Below are positions 7,923 to 20,178 of a stretch of DNA of 64,000 nucleotides, piece after piece. The notes under the pieces were generated by a model, which was not told the origin of the DNA, searched no databases, and saw nothing but the letters and a program-made list of their open reading frames with translations. Source of the DNA: Deinococcus apachensis DSM 19763 (GTDB lineage: Bacteria; Deinococcota; Deinococci; Deinococcales; Deinococcaceae). The stretch covers positions 186,001 through 250,000 of the forward strand of contig NZ_KB906398.1 of the NCBI RefSeq assembly GCF_000381345.1, read 5' to 3'. The position numbers and the translations under genes are program-made. Within the stretch, counting starts at the first letter, position 1; each line of letters opens with the position of its first letter.

Positions 7923-8267
7923 TCAGGTCCAGCACCACCAAGGGGTTCCCCAGGGGTCCAGCAGGACGGCGCAGCGGCCCACCTGAACGTCAAAGGGCGG
8001 CTCCACGACCTGTCCCCCGACTTGCCGGATCGAGTCTGCCGCGGCGTCGGCGGAGACGAAGAGCAGATCGACCTCGGGCTCGGGACGTTGGGTCTGGAGG
8101 ACGAGTTCGGTGTCGGTCTCCGGCATTCGTAATCCGGCAGCGGCTGTCTGCCAGAGCAATTCATGGCCTAGACCGCCCTGGTAGAACCCCAGGCCAGCCT
8201 CCAGGCCGGGCACGGGAAGTTGAAGGCAGTCCACCTTCCTGAACAGGGGCTGGAGACTGGTGGGCAT
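7923..8267 (-). pseudogene. VOC (glyoxalase-like) protein with a frameshift near its end
   Basis: The frame encodes a single VOC domain (VDCLQLPVPGLEAGLGFYQG at the start). It ends abruptly after LLDPWGTPWWCWT. The expected family ending is found one frame away: after GNPL come VVLDLSKGLLVTDE and a few more residues, to about position 7880. One missing G in the run at 7948-7951 explains the shift. Restoring it gives a normal-length domain, but no stop follows before the next gene. ATG 8267 has a site GAGAGGAG and follows the amidase stop by 11 bases. Either a sequencing error or a decaying gene. Confidence 0.6.
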
Positions 8268-8278
8268 GGCTTCTCCTC

Positions 8279-10120
8279 TCAATGTCCGCCCACCTGCCCC
8301 ACGTAGAAGTCGGCGATGCCCGCCGCGATGGCCTGCGCGAGGCGCTCACGGCCGCCGGGGTCCATCAGGACGCGGAGGTTGCCGGGGTCGGTCAGGTAGG
8401 CCGTCTCGACGAGCAGGCTGGGCTGGGTGGTGGGCCGGGTCAGGGCGAGGTCAGCGCCCGGCCTGAGGCCCGCCCCGGGGCCGAGGTCGGGCAGGGTGCG
8501 GCGCAGCGCGGCCAGGATGGCGGCGGCTGGAGCCTGCGCCTGCGGGTGCGTGAAGTACACCTCGGGTCCGCGAATGCCGCGAGGGTCGCGCCCGTCGGGC
8601 AGGGCGTTGGCGTGGATGGACACGAGCAGATCCGAGTGCACCGCCTCGGCCGTCAGGCCCCGCTCGTACAGGCCCAGGGTCACGTCCGCCTCCCGGGTGA
8701 GGACGACCTGGGCACCCTGCGCGCGCAGCAGCTCGGCGGCGCGCCGGGCGATGGGCAGGGTCAGGTTCTTTTCCGGCACGCGCAGTCCGCCCGCCCCCCC
8801 GAGTTGCGTTCCCCCATGCCCCGGATCGAGCACGATGACCCGCCCGGCCAGGGGGCGCACCGGGTCGAGGGTGGGTGGGCGGCGCACCGTGAGCAGCAGG
8901 TCGTCCCCGTCATAGTTCGCGGTGTAGCCCCAGGCCTGGGCGGCGGTGAGATCCAGGGTCAGCCGGGTCACGCCCAGCCCGACCGGCTGCACCTCGGCCC
9001 CGGCGAGCAGCGGGTCGGCGAGGGGAACGGGCAGGGTGGGCGCCGTCTCCAGCCCGTACAGAGTGAGTGTGAGGCGGCGGCCCTCCTGGTCCTGAGTCAA
9101 CGTGAAGGGCACCCGTGCCCCGCCCAGCGGCACCCTGACCCGCAGGTCGTCCGCGGGAAGGGTGGTGGGCCGCGCCACCAGGGCCGCCGCGAGGGGAGAC
9201 AAAGCGGCGACCGGGCTATCCAGATGGACCACCCCGCCCATTCCCGGAAGGGGCACTCCCGGCAGCACGTCGAGTTGCGATTCCGAGATCAGCACGCTGA
9301 CCCCCGGCGCGAGGCGGGCGCGCACGTCCCCCCCCTGGCGACCCACCAGCCTGAAGGTCATGCCGCCCCGGGGGTGCAGGAAGGGGGCGCCGTCCAGCGC
9401 CGTGGTCACGTTGCCCGAGTCGTTCAGGCCAAGTCCGGGCACGGTACCGGGGCGTTGGATGCCTGCACGTGTGCCAGAGGCAGTGCTGGAGAGGGTTCCC
9501 CGGGCAGTCGCCGTGACGGTCCGGCCATCACGCCCGCTGAGGGTGACGGCCACGGGCGCTCCCTCCAGCCGGGCCGGGACGGGCACCTCGTAGGCCGCCT
9601 CGTACCACCCCGCGCTCACTTCCCGCATGAGCTGGGGGGAACCTCCCGCCACTCTGACCGCGGCCCGTCCGCCGGGCGATCCCCGGAAGGCTACCGTCAC
9701 CGTCCGTTCAGCAGGCGTGTCCCCCGCCGCGTCCCAGAATTCCAGCGGCTCCCGGGGCGTCAGGCTCTCGCGGTCGATCCGCGTGGGGGTGGCAGGGAGG
9801 AGGGCCACCCCTGTGCGAGTCACGTGCAGCGTCCGGGTGCCCGTCTGTCCCCCCAGCGTGGCGCTCAGGCGCAGGTCGTTCGTGCCTACCCTGAGCGGCC
9901 ACCACAGGATGAAGAGGCCGTCCGAACCGACCGGCACCGCCTTTCCCCCGATCCTCAGCCCCGCGCCGGGCGGCACGCTGCCTTCCAGGAGAACGTGGTC
10001 GAAGGCCACCCGGTGCCCCTCGGGCGGGTAGGCGACGAACACCTGGGGAGTGGCCCCTGCCCCGGCCAGGGCGGAGGCGGTCAGCAGGGAGAGGGCAAAG
10101 GCGGCGCGGCGGGGCGGCAT
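8279..10120 (-). CDS. N-acetylmuramoyl-L-alanine amidase (Amidase_3)
   Basis: This exported enzyme (613 residues) cleaves the bond between N-acetylmuramic acid and the stem peptide. A signal peptide (FALSLLTASALAGAGA) comes first. About 380 residues of beta-rich, probably cell-wall-binding sequence follow; an AMIN-like role is possible. The C-terminal zinc amidase domain of about 200 residues shows LDPGHGG, VPEKNL, SIHANA and VETAYLTD, which supply the His, Glu, His and Glu metal and catalytic residues. The start at 10120 is chosen for the signal peptide; the longer reading adds a Pro/Gly-rich stretch without one. The broken VOC gene follows 11 bases later. Confidence 0.9.
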   Translation of the reverse strand: MPPRRAAFALSLLTASALAGAGATPQVFVAYPPEGHRVAFDHVLLEGSVPPGAGLRIGGKAVPVGSDGLFILWWPLRVGTNDLRLSATLGGQTGTRTLHVTRTGVALLPATPTRIDRESLTPREPLEFWDAAGDTPAERTVTVAFRGSPGGRAAVRVAGGSPQLMREVSAGWYEAAYEVPVPARLEGAPVAVTLSGRDGRTVTATARGTLSSTASGTRAGIQRPGTVPGLGLNDSGNVTTALDGAPFLHPRGGMTFRLVGRQGGDVRARLAPGVSVLISESQLDVLPGVPLPGMGGVVHLDSPVAALSPLAAALVARPTTLPADDLRVRVPLGGARVPFTLTQDQEGRRLTLTLYGLETAPTLPVPLADPLLAGAEVQPVGLGVTRLTLDLTAAQAWGYTANYDGDDLLLTVRRPPTLDPVRPLAGRVIVLDPGHGGTQLGGAGGLRVPEKNLTLPIARRAAELLRAQGAQVVLTREADVTLGLYERGLTAEAVHSDLLVSIHANALPDGRDPRGIRGPEVYFTHPQAQAPAAAILAALRRTLPDLGPGAGLRPGADLALTRPTTQPSLLVETAYLTDPGNLRVLMDPGGRERLAQAIAAGIADFYVGQVGGH

Positions 10121-10208
10121 AGCGAGGTCTAGCACGGGGGTCTGGGAGGGGGGATGAGCGGCGCCGCCCGGCGTGGTCCTGGGCCGTCCCGCCTTCCCCC
10201 AACGAGAA

Positions 10209-10235
10209 GGGCCGGGCACGTCATGGCCCCGGCCC
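10209..10235 (-). terminator. Possible terminator after leuB
   Basis: Arms GGGCCGGG and CCCGGCCC flank an 11-base loop. No T tract follows on the minus strand, so the call is weak. Confidence 0.3.
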
Positions 10236-10256
10236 CCTCCCCTCCAGCTCCCTACC

Positions 10257-11814
<1,558 letters not shown>

Positions 11815-11849
11815 GGGTCCTCCTGAATGGTTGAGCGGCGAGCGGGGGA

Positions 11850-13103
11850 TCAGTTCGAGGGCCGCAGCCGCTCCAGTTCCTCGGGCACTTCCTCGCCGTA
11901 GAGGTCGTGCCAGGTTTCGCCGTCGAGGGTGAATTCCGATTCCATGAAGTATTGGGCCGGGTCGTCAGGGTCGGTCAGGGCGTCGGTCGGGATGTCGAGG
12001 CGCACCCCCTGCACGGGGGGCAGGTTCGGCACGTCCACCAGATAGGGCGCCTCGTCCGCGAAGGTCTCGGCGAGCAGGGCGCGGGTCCATTCCGCCCACT
12101 CCTGCGGCTCGCCAGCCCCGGTGGCGGCCAGCAACTCCGAGCGCAGACGTTCGGCGTGTTCGTCCGGCACGCTTCCCTCCTCCCACTCCACCCGCCCGTC
12201 CTGCCAGACGGTCACGGGCACGGTCTGCACGTCGAGCATCTGGGCAATCAGGTCGCCCAGGTCGCCGTTCTCATCCTCCGGCGCGGCGTCCGGGTCACCG
12301 TAGGGCAGCCAGGTCTCGCCGTCGAGGGTGTAGCTGGAGCCGTCCGGGTTGGGATAGAACTCCACGTCGCCCACGATGGCGAAGGCGGGGTTGAGGGGCG
12401 ATTGCAGGGGCGCGGGTCGCCGCAGTTCGAGCAGCAGGCGGCGGGCGACGGGCACGTCCTCCCCTTCCTCCTCCAGCAGGTCGTGGTGGCCCTGCGCCCA
12501 CTCCTCGGGCGTTGCGCCGTGCCACTCCCGCGCGACGGCCTCGATGGGCTCCAGTAACTCTTCGGGCGGCTCGGGCTCGATGTCAATGCGGCCCTCCTGC
12601 CACTGCTCGACCCGGAAGGCGCCCAATTCCTCGCCCCGCAGCCGCGCGGCCGGGTGGGACAGCAGGTCCCTCAGCACCTCCTGGGGGTCGCGGTCGGTGG
12701 CAAAGCCCTCCCAGCGCAAGCCGTCGAAGGAGTGAAGCTGCTCCCGCAGGCGCAGGCTGCCGCCCTCCCCTGCCGGGACGCTCAGGGCCGCACTGCTTGC
12801 CTGCCCGAGCACGAGGTCGCCGGTAAAACGCCGGTAGGGGGGTACTGGAATGGCCTGCACGTCCTCCAGCGTCTCCAAGCGGCGCTCGGGACGCCCCGCC
12901 ATCACATAGGCCGTGCGGTACGCGCTCTCCCATCCTGTTCCAGAGGGCTGCGAGTCCCGGAGCGCCGCCCCGATCCGACCGCGCAGTTCCCCGTCCTCCG
13001 GCCCATGCGTCACCGTGACGTTGCCGTCCACGTCCATCCGCGCCTCGAAGGAGTGAATGGTGGGCATCAGCCCGAGTTGTTTGCGCCTTTTGGCTTCACC
13101 CAT
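11850..13103 (-). CDS. Unknown triple-repeat protein inserted in the leu operon
   Basis: This 417-residue acidic protein has no signal or membrane segment. It begins MGEAKRRKQLGLMPTIHSFE, a basic N-terminal motif I have seen on other uncharacterised bacterial proteins. The rest looks like three degenerate copies of one unit at about residues 17-134, 163-268 and 296-402. Each starts with a strand ending in DG or EG (MDVDGNV, WQEGRIDI, WQDGRVEW) and has a helical part with conserved Trp. Each ends in x-DG-x-x-W (SFDGLRW, TLDGETW, TLDGETW). ATG 13103 is used because TAGTGC stands just upstream and the motif begins there. It lies between leuC and leuD on the same strand. Function unknown. Confidence 0.7.
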   Translation of the reverse strand: MGEAKRRKQLGLMPTIHSFEARMDVDGNVTVTHGPEDGELRGRIGAALRDSQPSGTGWESAYRTAYVMAGRPERRLETLEDVQAIPVPPYRRFTGDLVLGQASSAALSVPAGEGGSLRLREQLHSFDGLRWEGFATDRDPQEVLRDLLSHPAARLRGEELGAFRVEQWQEGRIDIEPEPPEELLEPIEAVAREWHGATPEEWAQGHHDLLEEEGEDVPVARRLLLELRRPAPLQSPLNPAFAIVGDVEFYPNPDGSSYTLDGETWLPYGDPDAAPEDENGDLGDLIAQMLDVQTVPVTVWQDGRVEWEEGSVPDEHAERLRSELLAATGAGEPQEWAEWTRALLAETFADEAPYLVDVPNLPPVQGVRLDIPTDALTDPDDPAQYFMESEFTLDGETWHDLYGEEVPEELERLRPSN

Positions 13104-13153
13104 AGCAGCACTAGTCAATCACGGAAGTGGCGGGAGGAGGTCTGGCTGGACCC

Positions 13154-14455
<1,302 letters not shown>

Positions 14456-14483
14456 CTGCCTGTCCCCTTTCTGAACTGCCCTT

Positions 14484-14516
14484 CAAAACAAGACCCCCGA
14501 AGCCGTGGGGAGCTTC

Positions 14517-14521
<5 letters not shown>
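14484..14521 (-). terminator. leu attenuator terminator hairpin
   Basis: Read on the minus strand, CCCCCGAAGC and GCTTCGGGGG form a perfect 10-bp stem with an 8-base loop, then TCTTGTTTTG. It lies between the leader peptide and leuC. Its 5' arm is shared with the alternative antiterminator stem at 14517-14557. Confidence 0.8.
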
Positions 14522-14612
<91 letters not shown>

Positions 14613-14619
14613 CGGGGGA

Positions 14620-14625
14620 AGTCTA
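14620..14625 (-). promoter_or_regulatory. -10 element TAGACT of the leu operon
   Basis: TAGACT lies seven bases before the leader peptide ATG. The mRNA is therefore predicted to begin at or next to that ATG. Confidence 0.65.
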
Positions 14626-14770
14626 GCGCACGGGTCATACGGGAGGGGCAGACGTGTAGACGGGCAGGGGCGGCGGGATGAGAGGCAACTTTTCTTGCTC
14701 TTAACCTGACGCAGGCTTAATGAAGGGGAAGAGCACCTCATTCTCGCAGAACAGGGCAGAAAGCATCCAT

Positions 14771-14776
14771 TAGAAT
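14771..14776 (+). promoter_or_regulatory. -10 element TAGAAT of the large lipoprotein gene
   Basis: TAGAAT lies eleven bases before ATG 14788. The preceding 100 bases are comparatively AT-rich. Confidence 0.45.
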
Positions 14777-14787
14777 TCTGAGCGGAC

Positions 14788-17700
14788 ATGAAGAAGCCTC
14801 ATCTATTCGGCGCCATTCTCGGCCTCACGGCCCTGCTCACAGCCTGCGGGGGGAACGACACTCCTACGCTCACCCACACGCTCACCATCAAATTGGAAGG
14901 CGTGACTATTGCATCTGTCACGGTGACAAACACCACCACAAAAGCGCAGATCTTCAGCGGCACGCTGGAGGGCAGCAAAGCTTTCGGGGACCTGAAGGCG
15001 GGGGACGTGTTCAAGGTCGAGGGCGGCGCGGTGAACGGTCAAACTGCTCCTGCCGTGCAGACGGTCACGCTGGACGGAGACAAGACGGTGACGCTGACAT
15101 ACAAGGCGGCTCAATCGCCTACCACCTCCCACAGCCTGACAGTCAAGGTGGAGGGGGCCAGCAGCGTACCCATGACAGTCACGAACACGACCACGAACAC
15201 GCAGCTTTTCCAGGGGATGCTGGAGGGGAGCAAGACGTTCGGCGGGCTGACGGCGGGGGACGTGTTCAAGATCGAGGGGGGGACGGCGAATGGCTTTACT
15301 GCCCCTGCGGCCCAGACAGTCACGCTGGATGCGGACAAGATGGTGACGCTGACGTACACGGCAGCTGCACCTGCCCTGCCCCCGGAAGTGGTGGCGGGCA
15401 CACTGACGCCCTACAAATCCGGCCCGGCGATCATCTCTGCCTACGGCCTCTCCTATGGGGCGAGTCTGGCGCAAGCTGCCGTGACGGCGGACGGCCAGTT
15501 CAGGCTCCAGTTGCCCGCCACCCTCCCGGCCAGCCAACTTTTCGCCTTCCCGGGCGAGGGCTGCCGGGTTCAACCGACGGTCAGCCCGGCTGATACCCGG
15601 TTTGTGTACACGAATATCTACCCCGTCACCCAGGGCAGCGACACGCTGGGTACCGTGCAAGAGGTGGTGCAGGAGGGCGCGGCGGACGGCAGCGGGCGGC
15701 GTGAGCTGATGCGGTTCTACGCTTCCGCCGCCGCGCGGGTCACCGGGCAGCTCGTGTGCAATGGGGGGAACATCACGGTCGATCTAAACCTTAAAGCCGG
15801 GTGGAACGCGGTGGAGTTCGCGGTCGACACGGTGAGCAACGGGCAAGTAGTGGCGGGCGCCCTGCGAACGTATACGGGCGGCGCCCCCACCATCCAGTTC
15901 TCCCTTATAGCGCAGCCCCTCCGCGTGCAATTGAACACGGGCTACGCCGAGGTCAAACGTGGCGAGAGCTTCACGGTCGGGGTGCAAGTCACCGTGCCGG
16001 ATGACGCTGGCAGCGATGTTGGGGTGGAGCTAGTTGATCCCCCGGTGGGCTTCAGCCTGAGTACCAGCAGTCTTCCTACCGGTGCAGTGGGAAATGCCGT
16101 CTCGCAGAAGTCCGGCGTGGTGCGGCTTCTGGAGCGTGGCCGGACCCTGGGCAGTCAGCCGAGCAGCATTTCGGTTCACCCCGAGTCCACCCGTTCCGCG
16201 AACATCACCATTCAGACCACTCTGGAGGCTGAGCGCACCAATACCGGTTACCGCGGCCCCCAAGCGCTGCGCCTACGCTTCAAATACGGTGAGCAGCAGA
16301 CGGAGGCAACGGTGTACGTCAACGTCACTGGCCCCGGTGTGCGTACGGACTTCCGCGACAGCTATTACAACGTGTCCAGCATCACTCTGGGTGTCGGGGA
16401 TACTGGCACACTGACGACTCTGGTCACCCCGGAGGGTGGCTTCACCGGCGAGGTGCGCCTGAGTATGAGCGACGCCGCGTCGGGCATCTCGGGTGAAAGT
16501 AGTCCCGTCACTCTGGGGACGGACAGTCGGAGCGTGCCCTTCACGGTCACCGTGCCGAGCAGCACGGCTCCCGGTACCTATAACCTCACGGTTCGGGCCA
16601 CGCACGCCGCCGGAACCGAACGGGTGGGGTCGCTCAGCGTGGTGGTCAAAGCCCCGTCCGTCAAGGTCGCGGCCCAGTCGGTGACGCTCTATGGCAGCGA
16701 GACGGCGAATCTGCCCGTAACGGTGACGAGCGAGTACGGTTTCGAGGGACCCATGACGGTGACGGCGGCGGACCTCCCCGTAGGGGTGACGGCCATGCCC
16801 GTGACGGTGACGGTGCCGCGTGGTGGGGCGGTCAGCGCCCTGCTGCCGCTGAGCGGCGCCGAGAACTTGGGGATCGTCCCCTCCACTCAGATTACCCTGA
16901 CCGCGAGCGGCACGAACGTCAGCGCGAGTGGGACGACGACCATCAGCTTGCAGCCCAAGCGTTTCCTGCTGGGCCAGGTGAATGTCCAGTCCACGACCCC
17001 CGCGCGGGACGGCGGGTTCTGGTTTACCAGCCAGGCTTACGAACAATACGGGGCGAGCATCAAGCTGGCCCGTTTCGACGGCACGAATGTGGTGGATGAG
17101 GTCACTCTGCCCGGCGCCTATTCTTATTATTACTCCTGGCCGCTCACCACAGCCCCCAGTGGGGAAGTATGGGTACTCGGGGGAGGGCGGGCCTATCTCT
17201 ATGGTGGCGGGCAGGTGCAGAGCTGGTCCATGGACCAAGGCAGCACTTCCCCTGTCGCCGCCGATAACAAGCAGCGCCTGTATTTCGTGGGCTACGACAG
17301 CGCAAGTAACCAATACCGCCTCAAGCGGCTGAACGCCGCCAGCGGCAAGGTCGAGACCCTGCCGGGCGTGAGTTTGCCCACCAACGCTAACTACGCGCCC
17401 CTTGTCCGCAACGCCGACGGCACGGCCCTGTTCCTGTACGACGGCAGCAATGCTCGCCTCCTCCGGGTGGAGACAGCCAGCGGAATAGTGACGCCCCTGC
17501 CCCTCCCCGGCCTAAGCAGCATTACAGCCGTTGCAGTTGATGCCTCGGGGACGCCCTGGGTCTATGGCCGCAGCTCGGACTACAACATGCAGGTTGGCCG
17601 GGTCAACGGGGACGGGACCCTGAGCCTGTATCCCTTCTCGTTCGGCGACTCGGTGCTCACCTTCGGCTTTGACGACCAGGGGCTGCTGTGGGGCGCGGGC

Positions 17701-17871
17701 AACTACAACAATGTCGTCAAGGCTTTCGATCCGAAGACGGCAACCACATCTAGGAGCCTGGAACTGGGCTACGGGAGCGCCCAGAACTTCGTCCTGAATC
17801 TGTCTGGAGGCATCTGGAAGACCTGGGCGGACAGCACGGTGAGGAGTTCCTACACCAGCCTGATTCGGTAA
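14788..17871 (+). CDS. Large repeat-containing lipoprotein
   Basis: This 1027-residue exported protein has lipobox LTAC at residues 17-20, so it should be lipid-anchored at Cys20. Residues 30-106 and 114-190 are two close copies of a beta-rich unit containing TVTNTTT, LEGSK and GDVFK. Ig-like or fibronectin-like segments occupy roughly residues 390-720 (TVPSSTAPGTYNLTVRATHA is typical). The last 300 residues carry repeated short motifs around YLYGGGQ and DASGTPWVYGRSSDY, which look like a beta-propeller. AT content is somewhat higher than in neighbours. A surface adhesion or scaffold role is inferred only. Confidence 0.75.
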   Translation: MKKPHLFGAILGLTALLTACGGNDTPTLTHTLTIKLEGVTIASVTVTNTTTKAQIFSGTLEGSKAFGDLKAGDVFKVEGGAVNGQTAPAVQTVTLDGDKTVTLTYKAAQSPTTSHSLTVKVEGASSVPMTVTNTTTNTQLFQGMLEGSKTFGGLTAGDVFKIEGGTANGFTAPAAQTVTLDADKMVTLTYTAAAPALPPEVVAGTLTPYKSGPAIISAYGLSYGASLAQAAVTADGQFRLQLPATLPASQLFAFPGEGCRVQPTVSPADTRFVYTNIYPVTQGSDTLGTVQEVVQEGAADGSGRRELMRFYASAAARVTGQLVCNGGNITVDLNLKAGWNAVEFAVDTVSNGQVVAGALRTYTGGAPTIQFSLIAQPLRVQLNTGYAEVKRGESFTVGVQVTVPDDAGSDVGVELVDPPVGFSLSTSSLPTGAVGNAVSQKSGVVRLLERGRTLGSQPSSISVHPESTRSANITIQTTLEAERTNTGYRGPQALRLRFKYGEQQTEATVYVNVTGPGVRTDFRDSYYNVSSITLGVGDTGTLTTLVTPEGGFTGEVRLSMSDAASGISGESSPVTLGTDSRSVPFTVTVPSSTAPGTYNLTVRATHAAGTERVGSLSVVVKAPSVKVAAQSVTLYGSETANLPVTVTSEYGFEGPMTVTAADLPVGVTAMPVTVTVPRGGAVSALLPLSGAENLGIVPSTQITLTASGTNVSASGTTTISLQPKRFLLGQVNVQSTTPARDGGFWFTSQAYEQYGASIKLARFDGTNVVDEVTLPGAYSYYYSWPLTTAPSGEVWVLGGGRAYLYGGGQVQSWSMDQGSTSPVAADNKQRLYFVGYDSASNQYRLKRLNAASGKVETLPGVSLPTNANYAPLVRNADGTALFLYDGSNARLLRVETASGIVTPLPLPGLSSITAVAVDASGTPWVYGRSSDYNMQVGRVNGDGTLSLYPFSFGDSVLTFGFDDQGLLWGAGNYNNVVKAFDPKTATTSRSLELGYGSAQNFVLNLSGGIWKTWADSTVRSSYTSLIR
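14875..15357 (+). repeat. Two tandem copies of a 77-residue coding repeat
   Basis: Bases 14875-15105 and 15127-15357 encode two similar domains. Shared blocks include the TVTNTTT region, LEGSK with FG, AGDVFK and the QTVTLD-DK-VTLTY ending. Confidence 0.8.
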
Positions 17872-17887
17872 GTCTTCTCCACTCATG

Positions 17888-17930
17888 CAGCAGGACCGCG
17901 GGCTTCCAAAACGAGCCCGCGGTCCTGCTG
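17888..17930. terminator. Bidirectional terminator between convergent genes
   Basis: CAGCAGGACCGCGGGCT and AGCCCGCGGTCCTGCTG form a perfect 17-bp stem around a 9-base loop. It lies between the large lipoprotein (+) and the MBL hydrolase (-). Confidence 0.8.
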
Positions 17931-17947
17931 TCTGCTTTACCTCAGCC

Positions 17948-18796
<849 letters not shown>

Positions 18797-18803
18797 AAAG
18801 GGG

Positions 18804-18809
18804 AGAATA
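18804..18809 (-). promoter_or_regulatory. -10 element TATTCT of the MBL hydrolase gene
   Basis: TATTCT lies seven bases before ATG 18796. It faces the divergent TAGGGT at 18835, so the -35 regions interleave. Confidence 0.55.
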
Positions 18810-18834
18810 CCCATACTTCGGGAGCGTGGAGAGG

Positions 18835-18840
18835 TAGGGT
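18835..18840 (+). promoter_or_regulatory. -10 element TAGGGT of the MFS exporter gene
   Basis: TAGGGT lies six bases before the GTG start at 18847. Confidence 0.5.
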
Positions 18841-18846
18841 GGCGCG

Positions 18847-20076
18847 GTGACGGAACTCGCCCCCACTTCCAATCCCCCCTCCGTCCGGCTCGCGGATGTC
18901 TGGCGGCTGCCGCACGTGCTCGGGCTGGCCGTCTCGGTGCTGTTCCTGGGCCTCGCCACGTCCCTGGCCTTCCCGTATATGGCGCTGTTCGGGGTGAACC
19001 AGGTCCACATGACGCCGCTGCAACTGGGCATCTTCCTGACGGTGAACGCGGTGAGTGGAGTGCTCATCAGCACCGGGCTGGCCCGCCTGTCGGACCGCCT
19101 GCCCGACCGCAAGCCGCTGGTGTTTCTGACGCTAGGGGCCGCGATGGTGGGGTACAGCCTGCTGAGTGTCGCGCGGTCCTACCCGGCGCTGCTGCTCATC
19201 GGCCCCGTGTTCCTGGGCACCGGGGCCGCCGCCTTTCCGCAGGTGTTCGCCTTTGCGCGGGCGCAGTTCGTGGGGGTGGCGGGCGCGCTGCCCGACCGGG
19301 CCATCACCGTGTTGCGCTCCATCTTCTCCCTCGCCTGGGTGGTGGGGCCGGGGGTGGGGGCGCTCGTTCTCGCGCGGCTGGATTTCCGGGGACTGTTCCT
19401 GCTGGCGGCGGGGTGTTTCGTGCTGGCGGTCCTGCCCATCCTGCGGGTGCCACGCGCCCCTGTGGAGGCACCGGCTCCACCCTCGCCCGCCGATCCGCAG
19501 GAGGAGACGGCGGCCCGGCAACCCTTCTTCCGCCCGGCGCTCGCTTTTGTTCTCTACGGCATGAGCATGAGCATGGGCATGAGCATGTTTCCGCTGTTCA
19601 TTACCAAAGTGTTGCACGGCACGGACAGTCAGGTCGGGTTCCTGGTAGGACTTTGTGCCCTGCTGGAAATCCCGTTCATGCTGGCCTTCGCGGTGACCCG
19701 GCGGCTGCCCCCGCTGGCCCGCATGGTGAAGTACGCTCTCGCCCTGTTCGCGCTGCACTTCGCGCTCGTGTACCTGTCGCAGGGCATGCCGCTCCTGGTG
19801 GTGACGCAGGCGGTGCGGGCGGCCGTACTCGCGGTCACGGCGGGGCTGGGGATGGCGTACTTCCAGGAGCTGATGCCGGGACGGATCGGGGCCGCCACCA
19901 CCCTCTTCGCCAATACCACGAACGTCGGGTCGATGCTCGCCGGGATCGTGTCAGGAGCCTGCGCGCAGCTCTTCGGCTACCGGGCGGTGTTCCTGCTATG
20001 CGGGCTGCTCACCCTGGGCGCCTGGCTGGTGATGCAGAGTTTTGCCCGGCGGCGCACGCTTTCAGCGAACGCCTGA
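18847..20076 (+). CDS. MFS transporter, sugar efflux (SET) type
   Basis: This 409-residue membrane protein has about twelve helices in two halves. The first half contains ARLSDRLPDRKPL, the conserved cytoplasmic loop 2-3 of the major facilitator fold. The overall pattern resembles the SetA/SotB sugar-efflux group. The helix that starts the second half contains an unusual Met/Ser stretch (GMSMSMGMSMFPLF), encoded by a short ATGAGC-type repeat. The start is GTG, supported by TAGGGT six bases upstream. The substrate is not determined. Confidence 0.78.
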   Translation: MTELAPTSNPPSVRLADVWRLPHVLGLAVSVLFLGLATSLAFPYMALFGVNQVHMTPLQLGIFLTVNAVSGVLISTGLARLSDRLPDRKPLVFLTLGAAMVGYSLLSVARSYPALLLIGPVFLGTGAAAFPQVFAFARAQFVGVAGALPDRAITVLRSIFSLAWVVGPGVGALVLARLDFRGLFLLAAGCFVLAVLPILRVPRAPVEAPAPPSPADPQEETAARQPFFRPALAFVLYGMSMSMGMSMFPLFITKVLHGTDSQVGFLVGLCALLEIPFMLAFAVTRRLPPLARMVKYALALFALHFALVYLSQGMPLLVVTQAVRAAVLAVTAGLGMAYFQELMPGRIGAATTLFANTTNVGSMLAGIVSGACAQLFGYRAVFLLCGLLTLGAWLVMQSFARRRTLSANA

Positions 20077-20178
20077 GCGGATGAAGTGGGGTTCACGGGT
20101 GCCCCATCCCCTGTGGGAGGCGGGAGCGAACACTGACGGGGCATCCCACCGAACCGGGGTGGGCGCAGGAGGGGACCG

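Noticed and set aside
8282..10132. 616-codon plus-strand reading over the amidase gene
   Set aside because: Composition is His/Gly/Arg-rich with no motif, while the minus strand encodes all four amidase catalytic motifs.
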